Below are positions 1-8,980 of a stretch of DNA of 64,000 bases, in pieces (the stretch's first letter is position 1; every line of letters begins with the position of its first letter). The position numbers and the translations under genes were made by a program. Location: contig CAZMBE010000002.1 of assembly GCA_964564625.1 (NCBI GenBank), positions 76,266 through 140,265 on the forward strand, in the 5' to 3' direction. Source of the DNA: UBA2185 sp964564625. GTDB taxonomy: Bacteria > Desulfobacterota > Syntrophia > Syntrophales > UBA2185. The notes under the pieces were generated by a model. It ran no database searches, was not told the DNA's origin, and was given only the letters and a program-made list of their open reading frames with translations.

Positions 1-1923
1 GTCCGCAATCGCCATGCCTGCAACAGCAGCGGTGCCGTGGCCGATGACAACAATATTCCTGAGTGTGCCATGGATACATGCTTCTTTCGCTGAATCCGGG
101 ATAATGTCCTGACCGATATTGAAGGTAACAGCATTCTTCCCGTTTCCATCTTTATAAATGCGATACTTCCCCCGCAGTGTCTTTTTCACGGACAGTGTTG
201 ATTCGGATATTTCCTTCATGAAATAGTGCGGGTAATTGCCCCTGTCAATGTCACGGGTGGTGATTTCCGCTTTTTGAATACTGCCCTCATCAACATGCAG
301 AGAAGCGCCGTCGTAAAAGAACGCCTTCATTCCCGAAACGCTCCCTTGGGAATTCTGGTCAAGGACGAATATCTGGCCTGCTGTTTCCGGGGATCCCGCG
401 GGGGATGGCTTCTCTCCATCCATCTTGATAAAATAAGGAGTCCCTTCAACAATACCATACAGTTCAGATGAAAAGCTGTAGTGATCAGGCGATATGCCAA
501 CATAGATTGACTGTCCGCTTCCCTTGAGGGCGAGGAACACTTTTCCCGGCTCTGTGTTGCTTACCATGGCAATGGCATGGGAACCTTCAAAGTCATTCAC
601 GGCGAGCCTGAAGGCCTCTGTCAGATCATGTCCGGCGAGAAGATACTTTTCGATCTGAAGGGGGATAATCTTCGTGTCTGTTGTAATGTCCGGTGCAATG
701 AAATTCCCTCCCGATTCAATGTCATTTCTGAGAGCCTGATAGTTATCAATATCCCCGTTCAGAACAACGCTGATGAACCAGGTCCCCTGGCCGTAGGAGG
801 GGTAATTTTTTATCATTTCCGGCCATGCGATACCGTATGAAGAAATATCTTTGTTTATGGTAAAATTATTGACGGGATGGCAGTTTTCGTCTGTAATGGA
901 ACCCACGGATGCCCATCGAGTGTGGGTAATATATGTCTCAAATTCCGTGTTAAGCCCGGAAAACTCGCGCAATATCCTGTCCCGAGAGACACCTTTTCGC
1001 AACTCCCGGACGTTCTGTCCCAACTCACCGATGATTGATGATGTCTTGAAGACAAAAGACATCGTCATGCTGTTGCTTGTAGGCGACATTTGGGGACAGA
1101 GATACATGGAACCGTTAATCAAATCCCCGGCACGTATCCTCTTTGAAAAATCATCATAGAGGCCTTTATCCTGAAGGGCGCCCTGTATCTTTTCAAATGC
1201 CGCTGTATCGGGAACTGTAAAGGATATCTGAAGGCCCGCCGAATCTCTCCCTCTGACCTCCAGTCTGTCGAGACAATTCATGAGAAAATTGATATTTTTA
1301 TATTTTCTGTACGCTTCGGGGCGGAGTTGACTGACGTCGTCCATGCCAGTGAGTGACGCAATTTTTTCAATGTTTCCCAAAATGTCTTTTTCAAGACTCC
1401 ATATGACATCCTTCATGAGAATGAGCCTGCTGTTGATAATTTCCATATCGGCGGTTGAAAAGTGACCGGCATTTTCTTCAAGCATTTTTTCTTCTTCTGT
1501 CATGAACGCTTTCATTTCCTCTTTAATGGCACAAAGCTGTGACGCCTCGTCCCGATTGAAGAATATCCGTTGTGTGGGGATGTCTCTTTTTTGCTGGAGA
1601 ACGGTTTTCCCCAACTCCTTCTGTTGGCCTCCGTCGTTGAGATAGTCAGATACCTTTATCAGACCGGAGAGGAGGGACTTCATGCCCCGTTTCTTTATTT
1701 CTTGAAAGAGGCGAATGAATTCTTGGCCGTATGCTGCGTCTTTCGGTTTCTCTCCTTTCTTTACAGCCAGGATGCCGGCGAAACCACAGCAAAAAGTACT
1801 TTTGAAAAGAGGGAATATGACGATTGAGCAGGCCGGCGCTGTCTGTATATCAACCCCGATGCATATCTTCCATTGCCTTAGCGCATCGCTTGTTTTTGTA
1901 TACCAACGTTTGATAATCTTCAT
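1..1923 (-). CDS. GlmS-like glutamine amidotransferase/SIS protein, 3' end cut by window edge
   Basis: The visible 641 residues carry a class II glutamine amidotransferase domain like that of glucosamine-6-phosphate synthase and then the start of a SIS sugar-isomerase domain (GHGTAAVAG, about residues 625-634). Glutaminase motifs are intact: CGFAGI (Cys46), RGRDSAG near 222, HTRWASVG near 332, NGDIDNY near 384, TDTKII near 412; KEISES near 569 corresponds to the KEI segment of GlmS. Two things are odd. The nucleophile cysteine is not residue 1 but follows about 45 residues, so a propeptide would have to be removed, as in PurF and glutamate synthase. About 150 extra, mostly helical residues separate Cys46 from RGRDSAG, which lie about 25 apart in GlmS. 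The ATG at 1923 has a weak AAGG site. It lies 43 bases after a GlmU-like gene, so a role in amino-sugar metabolism is inferred. Confidence 0.75.
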   Translation of the reverse strand, partial: MKIIKRWYTKTSDALRQWKICIGVDIQTAPACSIVIFPLFKSTFCCGFAGILAVKKGEKPKDAAYGQEFIRLFQEIKKRGMKSLLSGLIKVSDYLNDGGQQKELGKTVLQQKRDIPTQRIFFNRDEASQLCAIKEEMKAFMTEEEKMLEENAGHFSTADMEIINSRLILMKDVIWSLEKDILGNIEKIASLTGMDDVSQLRPEAYRKYKNINFLMNCLDRLEVRGRDSAGLQISFTVPDTAAFEKIQGALQDKGLYDDFSKRIRAGDLINGSMYLCPQMSPTSNSMTMSFVFKTSSIIGELGQNVRELRKGVSRDRILREFSGLNTEFETYITHTRWASVGSITDENCHPVNNFTINKDISSYGIAWPEMIKNYPSYGQGTWFISVVLNGDIDNYQALRNDIESGGNFIAPDITTDTKIIPLQIEKYLLAGHDLTEAFRLAVNDFEGSHAIAMVSNTEPGKVFLALKGSGQSIYVGISPDHYSFSSELYGIVEGTPYFIKMDGEKPSPAGSPETAGQIFVLDQNSQGSVSGMKAFFYDGASLHVDEGSIQKAEITTRDIDRGNYPHYFMKEISESTLSVKKTLRGKYRIYKDGNGKNAVTFNIGQDIIPDSAKEACIHGTLRNIVVIGHGTAAVAGMAIAD

Positions 1924-1966
1924 ACGCAGCAAGCCTTTTATGTTTTCTCAGATCTCTTTGGTTGCA

Positions 1967-3229
1967 TCAGGAATTACAGGACGGCACCAGATCGAAAATG
2001 GTATTGGTGATATGGTTCACGATATTCTGAAGCCAGGATGTCCCCATGGTCGATGAGTCTTTATCCAGTCCTTGAATGACTTTTATGTAATTATTTTCTT
2101 CATTCATTTTGTCGTGAATAATTGTAACAAATGTATCCCTGTTTTTTGTATCGATGGTTTGTTCGTGTCTTCCTGTGAAAGTCTCCTCAATCTTTCCCCA
2201 ATTTTTACAGAATTCACTTTTTTGACGAAGCAACGTCTCCTGCATAGTATTGTTTTCATGAATACGTTTACCGATCTCCACAGACACCTTCATTTTTTCG
2301 GAGAGGTCTTTCAGCCGTTTTAATCTTTCCTTGATGGCAATATCGAGTGTATCCTGGAGGCCCTCATACAGTTCCTGCCCCATATCATGAAACTGGAAGA
2401 AGGGCTGACGAACATGAGCATACCACTCTTTAAGGGCCAGAAGATTCGCGATGTAGTATACATTGTTAGAGAGTCGCCTCTTGAGGCTGCCATAATAACC
2501 CGCAATAAATTTAGTTTCACGAAGAGGCGTATCCCCCTGTCTGAGGAGCTTGCCTCCTTCTGGACAATCATGCCGGTACACGGTCCCCGCGGCAATGACC
2601 GTACCGTAGCCGATCCTGCATGGTCCGATGAGGCCTCCCTGACCTCCTAAAAATATCGGAGCCTGGTTTATCATGACCCCTTTGGGTACATCGCCAATAA
2701 GGGATGCCGTTGCTTTGTCCTGATTCGGTGTGTAGTTGAAATGAATATAGGAACTGCCCACTTCACTGTGATTTTTTCGGCTCGTTCCGCCTGCCATGAA
2801 GCAATCACAGAAGTTGATCAAACTGCCCAATGTGACAAAGGGGAAAAGGATCGTCTGCTTTATTCCAACGGTATGGCTTGCATTTGCTTCTTCCTCTAAA
2901 ATACACCCCTCCCTCACCTGGGCGCCGCTTGCCATGTTCGCCTTTTCAAGAAAGACAGACGATGTAAAGAATCCCCCTTTCAATTCAACGAGGGGACCAA
3001 TTCGACAATCGACAACAGTAACCGGCGTTTCATATCCCAATTTTGCCCCCCGGCAGATAAGGGTTTTTGCTCCATAAATCCTCGTCCCTGGATAAAGCAT
3101 TACACCATCAGCAGAAATCCTGTCGATGCTTGTCTCCTCACCGATGTCTATGGAAAAAGGATTTGGAATAGTGACTCCTTTTCCCATGAGCTCAATAACT
3201 TTATGTGACAATTTACGTTCTGATTTCAT
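1967..3229 (-). CDS. Hexapeptide-repeat (left-handed beta-helix) protein, UDP-GlcNAc pyrophosphorylase-like
   Basis: This 420-residue protein has irregular hexapeptide repeats over roughly residues 15-245 (for example ISADGVMLYPGTRIYGAKT and IGPCRIGYGTVIAAGTVY), the pattern of a left-handed beta-helix as in the acetyltransferase half of GlmU. The last 170 residues are helical and rich in charged residues, without a recognised motif. No N-terminal nucleotidyltransferase domain is present, so it is not a complete GlmU; similar proteins are often labelled UDP-N-acetylglucosamine pyrophosphorylase-related. It overlaps the Fis-type gene upstream by 17 bases and precedes the GlmS-like gene by about 40 bases, suggesting one transcript handling amino-sugar nucleotides. 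The substrate cannot be told from sequence. Confidence 0.6.
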   Translation of the reverse strand: MKSERKLSHKVIELMGKGVTIPNPFSIDIGEETSIDRISADGVMLYPGTRIYGAKTLICRGAKLGYETPVTVVDCRIGPLVELKGGFFTSSVFLEKANMASGAQVREGCILEEEANASHTVGIKQTILFPFVTLGSLINFCDCFMAGGTSRKNHSEVGSSYIHFNYTPNQDKATASLIGDVPKGVMINQAPIFLGGQGGLIGPCRIGYGTVIAAGTVYRHDCPEGGKLLRQGDTPLRETKFIAGYYGSLKRRLSNNVYYIANLLALKEWYAHVRQPFFQFHDMGQELYEGLQDTLDIAIKERLKRLKDLSEKMKVSVEIGKRIHENNTMQETLLRQKSEFCKNWGKIEETFTGRHEQTIDTKNRDTFVTIIHDKMNEENNYIKVIQGLDKDSSTMGTSWLQNIVNHITNTIFDLVPSCNS

Positions 3230-3527
3230 TATTTATTCCCAGTTTGGCCATTTTTTTCTGGAATGTATTCCTGTTGATTCCGAGGTAATTGGCGGCTGCA
3301 ATTTTCACATTGCCATTACGTCTGAGTGCTATCCGGAAAAGACCTCTTTCCACCACGGCCAGTACCTCTTCATACAACCTGCTTTTCCCCTTTTTATCTT
3401 CACCAATCGAACAGAGAAGCGTTGCAATGTCTTCCAACTTTTTTTCGATAGCCTCTTCCACAATGGAAGATGTCATTATTCGAGTTTTTTTATCTGAGAC
3501 AGCAGGTTTTGGATTTTTGGACTTCAT
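3213..3527 (-). CDS. Fis-type helix-turn-helix DNA-binding protein
   Basis: This 104-residue protein ends in a Fis-type helix-turn-helix: residues about 68-98 read NGNVKIAAANYLGINRNTF followed by QKKMAKLGI, the classic Fis/NtrC C-terminal DNA-binding pattern. The first 60 residues are helical and charged and could dimerise. There is no receiver or AAA+ domain, so it is not a full sigma-54 activator. It is the first gene of the run leading into the hexapeptide-repeat and GlmS-like genes and overlaps the former by 17 bases, so it may regulate its own cluster (inference). Confidence 0.7.
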   Translation of the reverse strand: MKSKNPKPAVSDKKTRIMTSSIVEEAIEKKLEDIATLLCSIGEDKKGKSRLYEEVLAVVERGLFRIALRRNGNVKIAAANYLGINRNTFQKKMAKLGINNEIRT

Positions 3528-3569
3528 GATAGCCGTGGGTCCTTTCTTGTGCCTTTTTCCTGAAAAAAT

Positions 3570-4088
3570 TTAAGAACTAAACATTTTAATGGTTATGATT
3601 CCCAGGAGGATGACTGCCGTGAACCATGTCATGACAATATCGGAAACATTTTTGACAGGATGCTCCTGTTGTTTCCTTACTTCTTCTTCCACTTTCTCTT
3701 TATCAAGGTGACTGATGATATCAATAGTGAGGCTGGAATATTTCTCATAGGCATTCGATAAAATATAAAATCCCTTTACTGTAGTTAACAAGAGATATGC
3801 TTTTTTACGAAGGGTCAGCGCACCGACATGGGTAACATCTTCCCAACGGAGTTCCTTTTTTCGCAAGACTTTCCTGATCATAATGCCTTGATCCCCCGTT
3901 TGTACCATGCGAAACAGGGATTCGACATACACATAGAGGGCGGCTATAAAAATAAAGATAAGGACGGTGCTTTCCACATGAGAGCCCTTCAGGAATATGG
4001 ACAGTAAGAGAAGAATAAAGAGAAGAAAAACATCAATCGAAAATGGAATCACAAACGATCTTCTGATCCTATATGTGTTTTGGTACAT
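3570..4088 (-). CDS. Small membrane protein with PH-like (bPH/DUF304-type) segment
   Basis: A 172-residue protein with two hydrophobic helices near the N-terminus (about residues 15-36 and 43-60), a soluble middle part and a final membrane helix (about 150-168). The middle part (QGIMIRKVLRKKELRWEDVT, then a run of beta-type residues) resembles the bacterial PH-like domains of DUF304 proteins, where a membrane hairpin is followed by a small beta domain. The frame is open 30 codons upstream to 4178, but the ATG at 4088 gives the more natural membrane-protein start. Function unknown. It lies between moaC and the Fis-type gene on the same strand. Confidence 0.45.
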   Translation of the reverse strand: MYQNTYRIRRSFVIPFSIDVFLLFILLLLSIFLKGSHVESTVLIFIFIAALYVYVESLFRMVQTGDQGIMIRKVLRKKELRWEDVTHVGALTLRKKAYLLLTTVKGFYILSNAYEKYSSLTIDIISHLDKEKVEEEVRKQQEHPVKNVSDIVMTWFTAVILLGIITIKMFSS

Positions 4089-4222
4089 ATTTTGAGACTC
4101 TTCAATGACGTGCAAAAGGATTCTCAGTGACCCGAAAATCCACCGCCTTTGCCACTGAGGGGAAAGGGGGAAATGCAAGTCACTACGCTTATTGCAAGCA
4201 GGTTACTCTTCTCATTTCATGC

Positions 4223-4702
4223 TTACTCATCTCTCACAAAATAACCGCTTTTCCCGCCATGTTTTGAGATTAATTTGATGTCTGTAAGAATAATGTTCTT
4301 GTCGGCAGATTTGCACATATCATAAATTGTCAACGCAGCAACACTGACAGCGGTCATGGCCTCCATCTCCACACCTGTTCTTCCCACATTTTTCACTTTT
4401 GCCTCAATGGTGATTTCGCCCAGATCTGTATTGCTCTCAAAGGAAATGTCAATCACTGTCAGTTCCAAAGGGTGACACATGGGGATCATGTCACTCGTTT
4501 TCTTGGCTGCCATGATTCCTGCAATCTTTGCCACACTAAAAACATCGCCTTTAGGTATTTGTCCGCTCTCGATGAGCGCTATGGTATCCTTGCGCATGAG
4601 GACCTTTCCCCTGGCAATGGCTTCCCGCGCGGATGCTTCCTTTGCGGTTACATCAACCATCGTAGCCTTCCCTTTTTCATCGATGTGGGAAAAAACCGTC
4701 AT
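4223..4702 (-). CDS. moaC: Cyclic pyranopterin monophosphate synthase MoaC
   Basis: MoaC acts with MoaA to convert GTP to cyclic pyranopterin monophosphate, the first intermediate of molybdenum cofactor synthesis. The 159 residues fit the family's usual length of about 160. Family motifs are clear: MVDVTAKEASAREAIA near the start, MCHPLELT in the middle (catalytic-site histidine), and GVEMEAMTAVSVAALTIYDM with the conserved EMEAMTAV, ending ISKHGGKSG. The ATG at 4702 has a GGAG site five bases upstream, so it was preferred over the longer frame that opens at 4735. No other moa gene is in the window. Confidence 0.95.
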   Translation of the reverse strand: MTVFSHIDEKGKATMVDVTAKEASAREAIARGKVLMRKDTIALIESGQIPKGDVFSVAKIAGIMAAKKTSDMIPMCHPLELTVIDISFESNTDLGEITIEAKVKNVGRTGVEMEAMTAVSVAALTIYDMCKSADKNIILTDIKLISKHGGKSGYFVRDE

Positions 4703-4802
4703 TGCTGCTCCATACCATGACTGCAAGAAATGCATGAGGAAGTTAGCACAGCCCTTTTCCTTAAGTCAAGAAGGTAAAGAAATTCTTTTTCAAAAAAATC
4801 CC

Positions 4803-4831
4803 TTGCCATAACCATACTTATTTTATAGTAT
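4803..4831 (+). promoter_or_regulatory. Putative sigma-70 promoter for yifB
   Basis: TTGCCA, 17 bases, TAGTAT (or TATAGT at 15-base spacing) lies about 57 bases before the yifB start, in a short AT-rich stretch between divergent moaC and yifB. Confidence 0.4.
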
Positions 4832-4888
4832 TTTCACCCATTCACAAAAATATTTTCCTGTTACTCTAAAATTTTTGGGGAGTGCGGA

Positions 4889-6418
4889 TTGATTGTAAAG
4901 GTCATAAGCAGCACCGTCGTGGGAATAGATGCGTATCCGGTTGATGTAGAAGTGGATATCTCCCCGGGACTTCCTCAATTTTCCACCGTGGGACTCCCCG
5001 ACGTCGCCGTAAAGGAAAGTAAAGACAGGATCAAAGCGGCCATAAAAAATTCCGGCTACAGGTTTCCCCGTAATCATGTCACGGTGAATCTCGCACCAGC
5101 GGATATTAAAAAGGAAGGAACAGGATTCGATCTTCCCATCGCCATAGGTATTTTGACAGGCGAGGGATGTATCGAATTAAACAATCTTCTGGACTATACC
5201 TTAATCGGTGAACTGTCGTTAGACGGAAGCGTTAAGGGAGTTGATGGGATTCTGCCCGCCGCTCTCCTGGCGAAGGAGACAGGAAAGAAGGGTATCATTG
5301 TGGCAAGGGAAAATGCCGATGAGGCTGCCATGGTGGAATGTCTCGCTGTTCTTCCCGTTGATGCCCTCTCCGACGTTGTGGAATTTCTGAATGGCAGAAA
5401 AGAGATAGATCCTTTAACGCTGGATATCAATGATATATTTAATAAATGTCTCTCCTATCCATTTGATTTCAGTGAGATTCGCGGACAGGAACACGCAAAA
5501 AGAGCGCTGGAAGTTGCCGCTTCCGGCGGGCACAACATTATCATGATCGGTCCACCGGGTTCGGGAAAAACAATGCTGGCGCAGAGAATCCCTACCATGC
5601 TTCCCAAGCTTACATTTTCTGAAGCTGTTGATATAACAAAAATATTTTCTGTTGCCGGGCTACTCGGCAAGAAAAACACTATAGTAGGAACAAGGCCTTT
5701 TCGTGCCCCCCACCATACAATTTCCGATGCCGGGCTTGTGGGAGGGGGCCACATCCCCCGCCCCGGAGAAATAAGCCTGGCTCATAACGGCGTGCTGTTT
5801 CTCGATGAACTGCCTGAGTACAGGAGAAATGTCCTTGAGGCCTTGAGACAACCCATAGAGGATGGGCATGTAACCATCACAAGGTCTGCCACCACCGCTA
5901 CATATCCAGCTAGATTCATGCTTGTAGCGGCGATGAACCCCTGTCCATGCGGTTATTACACCGACCAGACAAGGGTGTGCAGATGTACACCGCAACAGAT
6001 CCGACAATATCAGGCAAGAATATCAGGGCCTCTCCTTGATAGGATAGATATTCATATTGAGGTTCCCTCCGTGAAATATAAAGACCTGACAGGGAAATCG
6101 GCAGGAGAACCTTCTGCGAAAATTAAAGAGCGGGTAGACAGGGCGCGAAAGATGCAGGAGAGGAGATTTAAAGGTCAAAACACGCGGTTTAATGCTCGTA
6201 TGTCCGATACGCAGATCAAGACATATTGCAGTATAGGCGATGATTCTCAGAAACTTATGGAAATGGCCATAGAAAAGCTTGGTCTCTCCGCCCGCGCCTA
6301 TACCAAAGTGCTAAAAGTAGCCAGAACCATTGCGGATCTTGATGATGAAGAGAAGATACTTTCCAGCCATGTGGCCGAAGCCATTCAGTATAGAAGCCTT
6401 GATAGAAAGATGATTTGA
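4889..6418 (+). CDS. yifB: YifB/ComM family Mg-chelatase-like AAA+ ATPase
   Basis: A 509-residue, full-length member of the YifB/ComM family; ComM is a hexameric helicase that promotes branch migration in natural transformation. The N-terminal Lon-protease-like fold is seen as GLPQFSTVGLPDVAVKESKDR split over residues 26-46, followed by NLAPADIKKEGTGFDLPIA. The AAA+ core has Walker A GPPGSGKT near residue 222, Walker B FLDELPEY near 307, and the family's cysteine cluster CPCGYYTD...CRCTP. The C-terminal Mg_chelatase_C domain ends VAEAIQYRSLDRKMI. The TTG start has GGGGAG six bases upstream. A degenerate second copy of its 3' end lies at 10130-10180. Confidence 0.93.
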   Translation: MIVKVISSTVVGIDAYPVDVEVDISPGLPQFSTVGLPDVAVKESKDRIKAAIKNSGYRFPRNHVTVNLAPADIKKEGTGFDLPIAIGILTGEGCIELNNLLDYTLIGELSLDGSVKGVDGILPAALLAKETGKKGIIVARENADEAAMVECLAVLPVDALSDVVEFLNGRKEIDPLTLDINDIFNKCLSYPFDFSEIRGQEHAKRALEVAASGGHNIIMIGPPGSGKTMLAQRIPTMLPKLTFSEAVDITKIFSVAGLLGKKNTIVGTRPFRAPHHTISDAGLVGGGHIPRPGEISLAHNGVLFLDELPEYRRNVLEALRQPIEDGHVTITRSATTATYPARFMLVAAMNPCPCGYYTDQTRVCRCTPQQIRQYQARISGPLLDRIDIHIEVPSVKYKDLTGKSAGEPSAKIKERVDRARKMQERRFKGQNTRFNARMSDTQIKTYCSIGDDSQKLMEMAIEKLGLSARAYTKVLKVARTIADLDDEEKILSSHVAEAIQYRSLDRKMI

Positions 6419-6590
6419 TGTAAAAAAGATACATCATATCATGATTGCACATTCGATCATTTACTTAAAGGTAAACGGTAGACACGTTTTCTTATTGTCT
6501 CTTTGTCGAGGAATATATGAGTTCGGCAATCGTCCTTATTAAGCCAAAACGTCAAGCTAACCCATTAAAAGCAGCTCTTCGGATTAATCC

Positions 6591-6619
6591 TTGACATAAG
6601 TGCAAGAGAATCTTATAGT
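6591..6619 (+). promoter_or_regulatory. Strong sigma-70 promoter for the DEAD-box helicase gene
   Basis: TTGACA, 17 bases, TATAGT is a near-consensus promoter. It predicts transcription from about 6626, some 254 bases before the helicase start codon. Confidence 0.7.
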
Positions 6620-6625
6620 CACGCA

Positions 6626-6879
6626 ACTGGTTTTGGTTCATGTGTCCTCAGAGCCTGTTATAGGCTGCTGGGGATTTTTTTAAGAACGTGAACGCATACG
6701 AAAAACCAGAGAAAAAATGAAGAGCTGACAGGGCAAGATGGATAAGACGATACATCATGACGATCCGCGGACATCGGATAAGCCCTGGCAACCTCCTGAG
6801 CAGCAATAATACAATGAACGCTCCAGTAGCGTAAGGGTCAGGGTTATGCCCGGCCAATTAAGAGAAAAAAGGAATAACT
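6626..6879 (+). promoter_or_regulatory. Long structured 5' leader of the DEAD-box helicase mRNA
   Basis: About 254 bases separate the predicted transcription start from the helicase ATG. A hairpin AGCCT-GTTAT-AGGCT sits near the 5' end and is followed after a few bases by seven T. Further on, ATAAGCCCTG (6778-6787) can pair with CAGGGTTAT (6839-6847), enclosing a small hairpin CGCT-CCAGT-AGCG (6819-6831). A 23-codon frame (6738-6809, ends KPWQPPEQQ) and a 6-codon frame (6815-6835) lie inside. Long structured leaders are known for cold-induced RNA helicase genes, so post-transcriptional control is plausible, but no Rfam family could be assigned by eye. From 6419 to 6590 only a 25-codon frame (6517-6594, GAGGAAT before its ATG) was seen. 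Confidence 0.45.
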
Positions 6880-8226
6880 ATGAATTTCAAGTCGTTTAAT
6901 CTACACCCCCACATAGAATCAGGCATAAGGGACCTCGGTTACGAAGCGCCCACACCGATTCAAATACAAGCAATACCACCCATTCTCAAGAACCGGGATG
7001 TCATGGGACAGGCACAGACCGGAACGGGCAAAACCGCCGCCTTCGTGCTTCCTATCCTCCAGCGACTGATGGACGGGCCGCGGAAGCATGTCCGGGCGCT
7101 CATTATGGCACCGACGAGAGAACTGGCAGAACAGACACATGAGGCCATCCGTCAGCTGGGCCGATATACGAAACTGAAGAGCGTCACAATCTATGGAGGC
7201 GTGAACCAGAATCCCCAGATCAGCAAGCTACGCAGCGGTGCGGAAATTGTTGTGGCCTGCCCCGGACGTCTGATCGATCTTATGGATAAAGGCGTGATCG
7301 ATTTAGGGCGTATTGAAGTGCTTGTCCTGGACGAGGCGGACCGCATGTTCGACATGGGCTTTCTGCCGGATATCCGGAATATCCTGAAGCGCCTGCCCAT
7401 TCAGCGGCAGACGCTTCTTTTTTCAGCTACCATGCCCGATGATGTCCGGGACCTGGCAGAGAGTATCCTGCGCAATCCAGTCACCGTGAAGGTCGGCGAT
7501 GCGGTTCCGATATCCACGGTTTCCCATGCAATTTATCCCGTCGATCAGCACCTTAAGACATCTCTTTTGATGAAGATTCTGGACTGCACGGACATGGCGT
7601 CGGTGCTCGTCTTTACGCGCACCAAGGACCGCGCGACCCGCCTGGCGAAGCAGATGAAAAAATCCGGGTTTCTTGTGACCTCGCTGCAGGGCGATCTGCC
7701 CCAGAACAAACGGCAGGAGGCCCTCAATGGTTTTCGTAGCGGGAAATACCAGGTCCTCGTGGCCACCGATATTGCCGCCCGTGGCATCGATGTATCCAAG
7801 ATATCGCACGTGATCAATTATGACATGCCCGACACGGTGGATGCTTACACACACCGCATCGGACGCACTGGCAGGGCTACCAGAAACGGGGATGCATTCA
7901 CCTTTGTGACGCGCCCGGACAGGGCTTTCGTGTGGACAATCGAGAATGTTCTTGGTGAAAGGCTGGAAAGGCGGATATTGGCGAATTTCGACTACACGAT
8001 ACCCGCGCCGGTAGCCGGCAAGGGATCAAGCCGCTCGCAGCATTCAAGGACGCGATCGGGATCAACAAAAGAAAGGAAACAATCTCCACCAAGAAATGCC
8101 CGCTCTTCCTCACCGGTTTCGCGGCCCGGTTCAGGCGCGAGGAGAGGACGGAAGGATCTCTCTCTGTTCCCGTTTCTCTTTAATTCGCCACAACTGAAAG
8201 CGCGCCGGTCCCACAGCATGCGCTGA
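6880..8226 (+). CDS. DEAD-box ATP-dependent RNA helicase, RhlE-like
   Basis: A 448-residue DEAD-box helicase; such proteins unwind short RNA duplexes in ribosome assembly and mRNA decay, often in the cold. All family motifs are present: Q motif GYEAPTPIQIQAI, motif I AQTGTGKT (residues 45-52), PTRELA, the Ib position as CPGR, DEAD (about 149-152), SAT, then the C-terminal RecA lobe with ARGIDV and HRIGRTGR. The last 80 residues are a low-complexity tail rich in Ser, Arg and Lys, the usual RNA-binding extension of RhlE-type proteins; it ends in an unusual hydrophobic patch LSLFPFLF. ATG at 6880 has AGGAA seven bases upstream. The gene has its own promoter and long leader. Confidence 0.93.
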   Translation: MNFKSFNLHPHIESGIRDLGYEAPTPIQIQAIPPILKNRDVMGQAQTGTGKTAAFVLPILQRLMDGPRKHVRALIMAPTRELAEQTHEAIRQLGRYTKLKSVTIYGGVNQNPQISKLRSGAEIVVACPGRLIDLMDKGVIDLGRIEVLVLDEADRMFDMGFLPDIRNILKRLPIQRQTLLFSATMPDDVRDLAESILRNPVTVKVGDAVPISTVSHAIYPVDQHLKTSLLMKILDCTDMASVLVFTRTKDRATRLAKQMKKSGFLVTSLQGDLPQNKRQEALNGFRSGKYQVLVATDIAARGIDVSKISHVINYDMPDTVDAYTHRIGRTGRATRNGDAFTFVTRPDRAFVWTIENVLGERLERRILANFDYTIPAPVAGKGSSRSQHSRTRSGSTKERKQSPPRNARSSSPVSRPGSGARRGRKDLSLFPFLFNSPQLKARRSHSMR

Positions 8227-8300
8227 TCGTGCCGCATTTCAGCAGACCATTAATGGGCGGGTGTCATCTGGTAATGCAAAGGGAAGGGGAATGCTGATTT

Positions 8301-8960
8301 CTAATCAGGCTTTATCCTCAACTCCGGAAGCATAATCTTCTCAAGGTAAAGCCTTTGACTTTCAAATGTATCAGAGTCTTCCAACGGTGCAAGTTTAATC
8401 ATCTCTCCAAAAGAGATCAGTATTCTGGCGAAAGGTTTTGGAAGGAAAAAACTGTCCCAACTGTTGAAATACCATGCCCTATCAGCTGAAACATAGAAAG
8501 GAATGATTGCCGCATCGGCGGTTCGGGCCAACTGAATTGCCCCTGCCTTTACAGTTCCGGCTGGTCCCTTCGGGCCGTCAACGATGTGGGCCGCCAATCC
8601 CATTCGGCTTAAATGATCGATCATTTTCTTCAAGGCTTCTTTTCCGCCCCGTGAGGAAGAACCTCGCACCGTATGCCAGCCGCTTTTTTCGGCTACGCCG
8701 GCGATGATCTCACCGTCGGAGCTTTTACTGATCATCAAGGCGGGCTTTAAGTCTCTGTAATTCTGAAAATGACGAATCGCGGCGAAGAAATGCTGATGCC
8801 AGGTGCACAAAAGAACCCGTCCACCGCTTCTCAAATAGTCCATCCATTCCTTCTCATTCTCAATCTTCATTTTGAATGTTGCACTGTAGAGACGGATAAA
8901 CCGGTACAGGAAAGAGTGGAACCATTTCGCCGTTACGATATTTCTTAATATGGGGGTCAT
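8301..8960 (-). CDS. DUF374-type lysophospholipid/lipid A acyltransferase-like protein
   Basis: The 219 residues match the DUF374 acyltransferase-like family (LPLAT superfamily). Visible motifs are LLCTWHQHFFAAIRHF, where TWHQ stands in for the HX4D region in this family, followed by SKSSDGEIIA, RGSSSRGGKEAL and IVDGPKGPAG, which are its signature blocks. Relatives are proposed to acylate lipids at the inner membrane; one deltaproteobacterial branch may be involved in lipid A or ornithine-lipid synthesis, but the substrate is not predictable here. It starts 20 bases after the stop of an upstream gene that is cut by the assembly gap, so the two probably share a transcript. Confidence 0.8.
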   Translation of the reverse strand: MTPILRNIVTAKWFHSFLYRFIRLYSATFKMKIENEKEWMDYLRSGGRVLLCTWHQHFFAAIRHFQNYRDLKPALMISKSSDGEIIAGVAEKSGWHTVRGSSSRGGKEALKKMIDHLSRMGLAAHIVDGPKGPAGTVKAGAIQLARTADAAIIPFYVSADRAWYFNSWDSFFLPKPFARILISFGEMIKLAPLEDSDTFESQRLYLEKIMLPELRIKPD

Positions 8961-8980
8961 TGAGGTGATTTCCTACGTCT

